From the NCBI GenBank assembly GCA_964501185.1, contig CAZCRT010000009.1, positions 8,397 to 72,396 on the forward strand: a stretch of DNA of 64,000 nucleotides, in the 5' to 3' direction. Below are positions 57,017-64,000 of this stretch, one piece after another. Position 1 is the first letter of the stretch. Each line of letters opens with the position of its first letter. Both the position numbers and the translations under genes were made by a program. The notes beneath the pieces were generated by a model, which was given only the letters and a program-made list of their open reading frames with translations, was not told the DNA's origin and did no database searches. Source of the DNA: BS150m-G50 sp964501185 [NCBI: uncultured Bacteroidia bacterium] (GTDB taxonomy: Bacteria > CAIWAD01 > BS150m-G50).

Positions 57017-57801
57017 ACTGCACCTCCTTCATCCTGCGCAACCTGTTCACGACGGTTCACAATCCAGGAAACAGCACCCAGACCGATACCGAGACCGGTC
57101 AGTACCCAGGGGATTGCTTTCATCGCCGGCGCAGAGCCAGCGGACAGTGCCGTCAATGGCACATCCTTTTTGTGTCCCAGTTTGTTCACCGGAACATCTG
57201 AAATATGCAGCACGCAGGTACCGCCTACTTCCTCTTTGCCAAAGACATGATTTACATAACGCTTCGAATCAGCGGCGATCCGCTTCTCTGCTTCAGCAAT
57301 CAGTTTATCACGATCACCGAAAATGATAGCGTCGGTAGCACAGGCTTTTGAACAGGCACACTCCATACCGGCCGCGATACGGTCAGCACAGAGGGTACAC
57401 TTGGTGATTTCAGGAATGGCTTTACTCCATTCGAAACGGGGAATGTTGAATGGACAGGCCAGCTGACAATAACGGCAGCCGAGACAGATGTGCGGATCAT
57501 AAACGACCGGGCCATCATCCATCTTGGTCAGCGCGTGGACCGGACAGGCAGTCTCGCAGCCCGGATCGACACAATGCATACACTGCAGTTTGCCAAATGA
57601 CCAGGCCAGTTTGCCGTTAGTGATCGATTCATGATAGGTAATCAGTGTCCAGGTGGAAGGGCTCAGATCTGCAGGATTCTGATAACCGGGACCGCCGAAG
57701 AATTTCGTCGACTCCGCCGGTAGATCATTCCACTCCTTGCAGGCCACCTGGCAACCGCGACAACCCATGCACATGGTACTGTCAATTAGTAGTGCTTTCA
57801 T
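57013..57801 (-). CDS. fdhB: Formate dehydrogenase iron-sulfur subunit FdhB
   Basis: 262 residues with four [4Fe-4S] motifs: CMGCRGCQVAC (residues 12-22), CMHCVDPGCETAC, CLGCRYCQLACPF and CTLCADRIAAGMECACSKAC. A C-terminal transmembrane helix (about 228-248) anchors it. This is the FdnH/HybA-like electron-transfer subunit that carries electrons from FdhA to the membrane subunit. No Tat signal is visible, so it is probably co-exported with FdhA. It overlaps fdhA and the NrfD-type gene by four bases each. Confidence 0.93.
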   Translation of the reverse strand: MKALLIDSTMCMGCRGCQVACKEWNDLPAESTKFFGGPGYQNPADLSPSTWTLITYHESITNGKLAWSFGKLQCMHCVDPGCETACPVHALTKMDDGPVVYDPHICLGCRYCQLACPFNIPRFEWSKAIPEITKCTLCADRIAAGMECACSKACATDAIIFGDRDKLIAEAEKRIAADSKRYVNHVFGKEEVGGTCVLHISDVPVNKLGHKKDVPLTALSAGSAPAMKAIPWVLTGLGIGLGAVSWIVNRREQVAQDEGGAV

Positions 57802-60800
57802 GCGGCACCTCCCTTCCTGGTAACATCACAGAGGAAGGCTTTGAACTCCGGAATCATGGTGTTGGCATCACCGATATGCGGTGTCAGCATATTAGCGCTG
57901 TCACCGGTTGCGATACCAGCCCAGCCAAAGTGCCAGATGATACCTACTTCATGAACCAGTCGTCCACCGCACTGCAGCGGTTTAAAGCGTGGTGTAACCA
58001 GAGCATAACCCTCGCATTTACCACGGGCTGTTTCCATGGCGATCCAGTCACCATGCTTGATGCCCTTTTCTTTAGCCAGTTCAGCACTCATCTCTACGAA
58101 CACATCCGGGACCAGCTCTGCCAGCCAGGGCAGGTTACGGGTCATGGCTCCTGCCTGCCAGTGCTCGGTAACACGATACGTTGTGCCGACGATCGGGAAT
58201 TTCTTGCGATCGCCTACCGGATTCATCTCCGGTGCGTCAACATGCCACAATTTAATCGCGGGATTGAGCTGTACGCTGTTCAACTGATTGTCCAGCGGGC
58301 TTTCCAGCGGTTCATAGTGTTCCGGCATGGGGCCATCCTGGAGGTTGGCCGCCCAGAGCCAGGCATGCCCATCAGGTTTCATGATGAAGGCATGTTTGCT
58401 GCCAGGTGCCCAGCCGCCGTCCGGCACATCACCTTCCCAGCCACCGTTACCGTTTTTCAATGCTGAATTCCAGCGGATCACATACTTCTTTGAATTCCAG
58501 GGCCGACCCTGCTGATCAACCGAGGCACGGTTATAGATGATACGCCGGTTCACCGGCCAGCACCAGGACCATTCGGGGTACAGACCGATACCGTTAACCG
58601 CATCCTTCAGGCCGCGGCGCGCCATCTTGTTGTCTGTCTTGTCCGGCCCGGTATAGCTGTTGCAATACAGCCAGTTACCGGAGTTGGTACTGCCATCATC
58701 CTGCAGGTAGGCGAATGAGGGAACCTGGTCTCCCTTCTTGAAGTTCTTACCCTTGACGGTCATGTCCTTCAGGAAATAGCCGTTGATCTCTCTGGCTACC
58801 ATATGGACATCAGGCTCGTGTTCCGATACGATCTCTTTACCTGTACCATAGTCCCAGGCCAGCTCGGTGATCGGTTCCGGTACAACACCGCCACTCTCGT
58901 ATTCCTGTGCGAGCGCCTTGTAAAGCGCGTCCAGGATCCAGAGATCGGAACGGGAATCGCCCAGGGGATGAATCGCCGCGTAGCGCCACTGACCCCAGCG
59001 GCCACTGTTGGTTACACTACCCTCTTTCTCAACGGAGGAACAGGCGGGCAGCAGAAATACTTCCGTGCCGTTGTCAGCAGGATTAACACCGGGTCGCTTC
59101 CAGAAAGTTGAAGTGTCAGTTTCGAAAACGTCTACCGCAACCATCCAGTCCAGTTTATCGATTGCCGCCCGCTCTTTGTTAGAGTTGGGACCACCGACAA
59201 CCGGATTCTGGCCGAAGAGAATCAACCCCTTGATCTGCTCGGCGTACATCGCTTCGAACAGGGAGATGTGTGAATAGTTACCACTACGCTTGGGCAGGTA
59301 ATTGAAGGCATAGTCGTTGCTCCTGGTTGCGTTATCACCGTACCAGGCTTTCAGCAGTGAGACGATATACTTGGGATAGTTGCCCCACCAGTTGGCTGAT
59401 TTTGAATCGTTGGTAGTCGGGGTCCATTTCTTCAGATACTGCTTCAGTGACTGGTTATCTTTCGTCGGTGATTTGAGATAACCGGGTAGAATGTGGAACA
59501 ACAGGCACATGTCAGTGGAACCCTGCACATTGGATTCACCACGCAGGGCGTTGATACCGCCACCGGCCAGACCGACATTACCCATCAGAAGCTGCAGCAT
59601 GGCGTAAGTACGGATATTCTGAGTGCCGTGTGTATGCTGGGTAGTCCCCATCGCATACAACCAGGTGCCGACCCGGTTTTTCGCAGCAGTAGAAGTGTAC
59701 ATCTTGCAGATTTCCAGGTAGGTATCACGCGGCGCACCGGTAATACTGCAGACCAGATCAACCGCATAGCGCTTGTAGTGCTTTTTCATCAGCTGATATA
59801 CACAGCGCGGATGTTCCAGAGATTTGTCCTGCTTCGGGTTACCTGCGGCATTCATCTCATAAGCCCAGGAACTCTTATTGTAGCTGCGCTTGGCTTCGTC
59901 GTAGCCGGAGAAAATACCGTCGTTGAAATTGAAATTGCGTTTGATGATGAAGGAAGCGTTGGTGTAGTTGACCACGTATTCCTTCTGAATCAGGTTATTC
60001 TCAAGTGCGTAGTTAATGATACCGCCCACAAATGCGATATCGGTACCGCTGCGGAACGGGCAGTAAACATCAGCCATTGAAGAGGAGCGGGTAAAGCGCG
60101 GATCAGCACTGATCAGCTTGGCACCCTTTTCCATGGCTTTCTTTATCCATCTGGTGGCGATAGGATGATTCTCCGCCACATTGGAACCCATAACCATGAT
60201 GACATCGGCATGTTGCATGTCGATCCAGTGATTGGTCATGGCGCCCCGACCGAATGTAGCCGCCAAACTGGCGACGGTCGAGCTGTGTCATATACGTGCC
60301 TGGTGCTCGAGATAGGTGATACCCATCCCTCGCGCCAGTTTTGAGTAGAGGTAGCATTCCTCGTTGTCCAGAGCGGCGCCGCCCAGGCAGCCGATACCGT
60401 CTGTGCGATTCACCAGTTTTCCGTCTTTTTCTTTCTGGACGAAACTGGCGTCACGCGTTTTCCTGATGTTCTTGGCGATGCGCGGCAGAGCCCAGTCCCA
60501 GGACTTCTCCTCCCACTTGTCGCTGTGTGGTGCTCGGTACTGTACTTTCTGCAGGCGGCGTTCGTTGTTAGCCACCTGGATGAGAGCCTGCCCCTTTGAA
60601 CAGAGCGCTCCCTCGTTGATTGGATGATCCGGATCGCCTTCAATATTGACGATCTTACCGTTCTTTGTGGAAACAATCAGACCACACCCTACACCACAGT
60701 AGGGACAGATCGTAGTCGTCTCCTTGGTATGCGCGGTCTTCAGCGGCCCCGCTTGTGCTGCCTTTGCGCGGTTACCAGGCAGACCCAGGAACGTTATTAT

Positions 60801-60857
60801 CGTTCCCAGTGTCCCGGCACCGGTTGCGCCCAGGAAATTACGTCTTGAGATTCTCAT
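57798..60857 (-). CDS. fdhA: Formate dehydrogenase alpha subunit with UGA-encoded selenocysteine
   Basis: 1,019 residues if the in-frame TGA at 60288-60290 is read as selenocysteine (residue 190). Flanking sequence LEHQARI-U-HSSTVASLAATFGRGAMTNHW aligns with E. coli FdnG around its Sec196, and total length agrees with FdnG (1,015). A Tat signal (SRRNFLG, residues 4-10) and the N-terminal [4Fe-4S] cysteines 51, 54, 58 and 86 are present. The C-terminal domain binds bis-MGD. Sec coordinates Mo or W and oxidises formate to CO2 in the periplasm. A SECIS-like hairpin follows the TGA. It overlaps fdhB by four bases. The next in-frame start after the TGA is only a TTG. Confidence 0.95.
60248..60279 (-). 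promoter_or_regulatory. SECIS-like hairpin after the fdhA UGA
   Basis: On the minus strand, UCGCC (60274-60270) pairs with GGCGG (60264-60260) around the loop AGUUU. A lower stem GACCG (60279-60275) pairs with CGGUC (60252-60248). The apical loop begins 18 bases after the UGA and has G among its first two bases. This meets the known bacterial SECIS consensus (loop 16-37 bases after UGA, G in the first two loop bases). It would recruit SelB with Sec-tRNA. Confidence 0.8.
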
Positions 60858-60911
60858 GAAGCTCCTCCCGGTTTATAAAATGGCTCTTGAAAGATTGTGT
60901 CTATAGGTCTG

Positions 60912-61799
60912 TTAATCATTGGTTACAGTTGCTGTGGGTTTCACTTCAGGGACCAGTAGCACCGAATCCTGAATGTAGCCCTCCTCCCAGGCCATCTGGT
61001 CCAGCAGGCCGGTGCCCAGGTATGTCCGGTCAAAGGGATAATCATCCACATCCTGATCAGTACGGATCTCCTTCAGGAAGCGTTTACACTCACTGCAGGT
61101 CTGGACACGGTATTTCTCCGTCTGCTCAGGGTGGAGTATCTCGAGGCTTTCCTGTTCACGGGTGCCGCAGAAAGCACACTGAATCCTCTGGTGTGGCCAG
61201 CTGGTACCACAATGCATGCACCAGAGTGTACGGTGTCCTTCAGCACTATCGATGTGCGCCAGGGCGGGACGATGTCCGCAGACGGGGCACTCGCCACGCT
61301 GCCAGGTTTTGAATTCCAGCTCAGACGGCAGATTACCGGCACAGTATGCACGCCAGGGCCTGCCTGCGTGAACTGCCAGCAGGGATATCAGATCCTCCGG
61401 AACCTGACGCTGCAGGGCAAATTGAATGATCGCGCGTGCATCGTTGGCAAGCAGGTCGCTGACAAAGCGTCCTGCAAGTTCTTCATCCTGTTCAAACTCC
61501 TGTCGCAGCACTACTACCGGCCCGGATCGATCCGGGAGATACTGCTCGTACAGTTTCAGTATTTCCACCAGCAGATTTTGACTCGGCGCTCCCTGTGGTG
61601 AGGGTAGTACCGCACAGAGTCGCTCCCCGCGCTGCAGCATTTCCTGAGCAGATTCAATCGTCGGAAGCTCCGGCCGGCTACCGAAAATATCGAGAGTGTT
61701 GAATTGCTCCCAGAGTCCGGCCAGCGCATCAATGAAAGGTGAAATGTTTTCCAGTTCAGACTTGAAGAGATCGTCGGGGGTAGCGTCAGTTTTAGTCAT
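60912..61799 (-). CDS. fdhE: FdhE formate dehydrogenase accessory protein
   Basis: About 295 residues from ATG 61799, which overlaps the mobA stop by eight bases; an in-frame ATG at 61832 would add 11. Rubredoxin-like zinc motifs are present: CPVCGHRP, CMHCGTSW, CAFCGTRE and CSECKRF, in the order seen in E. coli FdhE. FdhE is a cytoplasmic chaperone for redox-active, Tat-exported formate dehydrogenases. It lies directly upstream of fdhA with a 54-base gap. Confidence 0.9.
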   Translation of the reverse strand: MTKTDATPDDLFKSELENISPFIDALAGLWEQFNTLDIFGSRPELPTIESAQEMLQRGERLCAVLPSPQGAPSQNLLVEILKLYEQYLPDRSGPVVVLRQEFEQDEELAGRFVSDLLANDARAIIQFALQRQVPEDLISLLAVHAGRPWRAYCAGNLPSELEFKTWQRGECPVCGHRPALAHIDSAEGHRTLWCMHCGTSWPHQRIQCAFCGTREQESLEILHPEQTEKYRVQTCSECKRFLKEIRTDQDVDDYPFDRTYLGTGLLDQMAWEEGYIQDSVLLVPEVKPTATVTND

Positions 61800-62421
61800 T
61801 TGTTCCTGTTCCCCGGACGTCAGTTTCTTCACGCAGAATTGCCTGCGCCCGGATGTAATCTTCAGTGTAATTCAGATTTATAAAGGCAAGCTCCACCATG
61901 TCGGGTGGTAGCAGGTCTTCAATATCCAGCGTGGCTACCCTGACTTCGCTCCAGAAGGAACGTACCCGTCTTTCACCACGATCAATGGCGGACTGGATAG
62001 CAGGCAGGCAGCTGCGGTTGTAAAAGGCTGTCAGTGGTTGTGGTTGCCCCGCACGTAACGGAACCACGATGTCGGCAGTTGAAAGGTGTGGCTCGAGCAG
62101 ATCGGGCAACTCCGATGGCAGAAATGGATGGTCTACAGCTGTAATAAAACAGAATCCGGTGTCGGAATAATGCAATGCGGTCTGTATGCCACCCAGTGGC
62201 CCCAGTCCGGGAATCAGGTCTACATGAGTATTGATATCGGGATCACTTAAAGGATTCTCTTCACGCAGGATACAACTCACGGAACTGAAGCGTGGAGCGA
62301 GTCGATCGTGTATCAGACGATACAGGGGGGTGGTGTGAAACAAACAGCGTGATTTATCACTGCCAAAGCGGCTACTGGCACCGCCCATAAGGATTGCAGC
62401 TGAACTATCGATAAACTCCAA
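61792..62421 (-). CDS. mobA: MobA molybdenum cofactor guanylyltransferase
   Basis: 209 residues from a TTG at 62421, supported by GGGAG five bases upstream; upstream in-frame residues do not resemble MobA. The nucleotide-binding motif AILMGGASSRFGSDK is near the N-terminus (about residues 10-24), then LIPGLGPLGGIQTAL and TAVDHPFLPSELPDLL follow. MobA transfers GMP from GTP to molybdopterin to form MGD, the cofactor of FdhA. It is the first gene of the operon. Confidence 0.87.
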   Translation of the reverse strand: MEFIDSSAAILMGGASSRFGSDKSRCLFHTTPLYRLIHDRLAPRFSSVSCILREENPLSDPDINTHVDLIPGLGPLGGIQTALHYSDTGFCFITAVDHPFLPSELPDLLEPHLSTADIVVPLRAGQPQPLTAFYNRSCLPAIQSAIDRGERRVRSFWSEVRVATLDIEDLLPPDMVELAFINLNYTEDYIRAQAILREETDVRGTGTND

Positions 62422-63076
62422 ACGGTCTCCCTGGTTCCAAACTGGCCGGGAAAGGTATTCGAATCCGTTATCTGGAAATGGAGATGCGAAAATTGAAGTA
62501 GCCGATTCCGCATTTCCGAGTTTACGATACAAGTGTAGTGCCAGATCAGGTTGGCTGCGGGAGGCGAGCAAGAGGCAAGCAACAAAAGTAATATGTATTA
62601 AGATAAACCTGATGCAGACAGTGGTCTGTTTACAAGCGCCTCTGCAATAGTAATATGACAGGGGCGACAATATCACTTTGCGCTACATGTCACATCTCAT
62701 TTGTGAAAATGCCGCGTCAACTTCGCCAGTTGGTTACAAATCTAAGGATCATCGTTTGAATAGTCAAGTAAATGAACAAACTCCGGGATGGGGAGATAGC
62801 AACACAATCTCATGTTTTATCTAGTATAGAAACCCTAAAAACAGGAAATAGTATCAACATAAATACAGGCATAGAGTGTATGGTTATATAAGTGGAACCG
62901 GTTATATAGTGAACCTATGAAACTACCGAGTTGCATGGACAGTGCCTATCGCCATCGCAGTTCAGGCTTTTGCAGCAATGACAGCATACATTTCTGCCAG
63001 AACAGCTGTTCACTATTACATGTTTTTATCACAGGATATCAGGCAGAGGGATAGTTATGCAGTTGGAACGTTATCT
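62422..63076. other. Upstream region of the formate dehydrogenase operon
   Basis: About 650 bases between mobA and the PpiC-like gene. It should hold the operon promoter on the minus strand. A partial -24/-12 match is at 62528-62543, but its -12 element is not canonical. No gene was recognised. Confidence 0.4.
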
Positions 63077-63919
63077 TCACTTCAGCAGCAAAGATTCCGC
63101 TACCGCCACCATCCTGACGGTATCGATTGTAAGGTCGATCTTGCGGTACTGTTCGCTTCTCCAGGATGAAAGGAGTCTGGATCTTTCCTGATGCAGCAGG
63201 CGTGCGCTGATTTCCTCTTCCACTTCAGTAACGGTAAAATGGTGGTCAGGGTCACGTGTACCCTCCCGCTTGACAACGAAGTATAGAGCTCCGATCGGCA
63301 GTACTTCAGAAATGTCAGAGGTGGAATCAAACAGGCAGGCTGCCAGCTCCAGACGAAACTCCTCCCGGAAGAGAAATCCTGAATCGTGAATCCTGACCTC
63401 CGGCATCTGTTTCTGTATCCACTCCTGACTGACATCACCCAGCAGCAGATCCCTGATTCGGGAGGCGCTGTCAGGATTGCTGTGACTGAAGAGGTGTGCG
63501 CGTCTCATCGGTCGTTTGACCCTGAAGGAGTGGAAATGACGGTCCCACCACCGTTTTACAGTTCGCCCCCCGGGGGGTTCAATCCCGTAAGCGAGTTCCC
63601 TCTCCAGTTCTGCCATCAGCACCTGTTCAACAACCCGGCGGCTGCGCTGTATCACATCCGGGCGCAGATGGAGTTTACGCTTGTATGCTTCTTCAAGCAG
63701 TACTGCTTCCTGAGACCATCGACGGATGATCTCCAGTGGCGGCGTGAGGGGGTTGGCTGTCAGGCGCCGACAGAACTCATCCTGCTCCAGAGCCATCTCC
63801 CCGGTTGTTGCCAGGGGGGGCGGAGCGGATTGTATCACAACCTTCTGCTCGTTGTTGCTACAACCAGACAGAAGCGTTAGTAAAAGCATAAACGGTATCA
63901 TGAAACTAATATTCATCAT
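63077..63919 (-). CDS. SurA/PpiC-like lipoprotein
   Basis: About 280 residues from ATG 63919, eight bases or fewer after GGGGAG; an in-frame start at 63934 would lie in front of the ribosome binding site. Lipobox LLSGC. An N-terminal helical chaperone region (about 40-125) precedes a parvulin-like part (RPMRRAHLFSHSNPD, then GFLFREEF and LPIGALYFVVKREG). The parvulin core is short and diverged, so foldase activity is uncertain. It would act in the periplasm on outer-membrane or secreted proteins. Confidence 0.75.
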   Translation of the reverse strand: MMNISFMIPFMLLLTLLSGCSNNEQKVVIQSAPPPLATTGEMALEQDEFCRRLTANPLTPPLEIIRRWSQEAVLLEEAYKRKLHLRPDVIQRSRRVVEQVLMAELERELAYGIEPPGGRTVKRWWDRHFHSFRVKRPMRRAHLFSHSNPDSASRIRDLLLGDVSQEWIQKQMPEVRIHDSGFLFREEFRLELAACLFDSTSDISEVLPIGALYFVVKREGTRDPDHHFTVTEVEEEISARLLHQERSRLLSSWRSEQYRKIDLTIDTVRMVAVAESLLLK

Positions 63920-63938
63920 CTGCTCCCCTTGCAATCAG

Positions 63939-63966
63939 AGGGCAACCACGGGGAGTTGCCCCTACA
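63939..63966. repeat. Palindromic repeat, intergenic copy
   Basis: AGGGCAAC and GTTGCCCCT arms around CACGGGGA. It matches 13363-13390 except at two positions. It is intergenic here, so this is the standard context of the family. Confidence 0.75.
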
Positions 63967-64000
63967 CTTCTGACTCCTCATTCGAAACCTGTTCCAGCTG

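Noticed and set aside
57798-60266. Separate 822-residue molybdopterin oxidoreductase starting at TTG 60266
   Set aside because: It is the C-terminal part of fdhA after the selenocysteine codon, and no ribosome binding site precedes it.
62528-62543. Sigma54 promoter for the formate dehydrogenase operon (TGGCAC-N5-TTGT, minus strand)
   Set aside because: The -12 element lacks the nearly invariant GC, and no enhancer-binding site or regulator was seen.

Overview
The window suggests an uncultivated bacterium of the Fibrobacteres-Chlorobi-Bacteroidetes (FCB) superphylum or a related candidate phylum. Six large secreted proteins end in the NYPNPFNP-type C-terminal sorting domain read by type IX-like secretion, and a seventh such domain survives only as a relic. 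GC content looks moderate and most genes have clear GGAGG-type ribosome binding sites. The species cannot be named from the sequence. No rRNA, tRNA, CRISPR array or intact transposase was seen.

Layout. 1-4395 (+): accessory genes of nitrous oxide reduction (lipoprotein, nosD, nosF, nosL, nosY); nosZ is not in view and may lie to the left. 4396-7530 (+): a structured leader, then yedE, tusA, a TIGR01977-type cysteine desulfurase and a DUF3343 carrier, which is the set known for selenium handling. 7598-12883 (-): envelope and housekeeping genes of mixed or unknown role. 12952-30115 (-): a block of giant secreted proteins (two beta-helix proteins, one broken by an in-frame TGA, and two tandem gingipain-like paralogues) plus the sorting-domain relic. 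30338-30695: a three-copy 67-bp tandem repeat beside a 49-residue arginine-rich gene. 30970-37018: secreted proteins, a lipoprotein serpin, DUF3788 and an ABC-F ATPase. 37280-41423 (-): overlapping dus-pdxA-methyltransferase-ftsE-ftsX. 41724-47214: a patatin/outer-membrane-barrel protein and two more sorting-domain proteins. 47930-62421 (-): a long molybdenum/tungsten and formate dehydrogenase operon. 63077-63919 (-): a SurA/PpiC-like lipoprotein.

How the genes work together. The 47930-62421 operon encodes a periplasmic, Tat-exported formate dehydrogenase (fdhA, fdhB and a NrfD-type membrane subunit), its chaperone FdhE, a WtpABC molybdate/tungstate importer with a ModE-like regulator, and much of molybdopterin guanine dinucleotide synthesis (MoaA, MoaC, MogA domain, MoeA, MobA, MobB-like). 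fdhA reads through an in-frame UGA at the active-site selenocysteine, followed by a SECIS-like hairpin. The yedE-tusA-desulfurase-DUF3343 operon is therefore a plausible selenium supply route for this enzyme, although selA, selB, selC and selD are outside the window. Formate would feed electrons into the quinone pool and nitrous oxide could be one terminal acceptor.

The most unusual features are the mutually exclusive helices in the yedE leader, the arginine-rich mini-gene with its GNRA-hairpin tandem repeats, the sorting-domain relic that differs from its paralogue only at synonymous sites, a palindromic intergenic repeat used as coding sequence, and two families of terminal-inverted-repeat elements.
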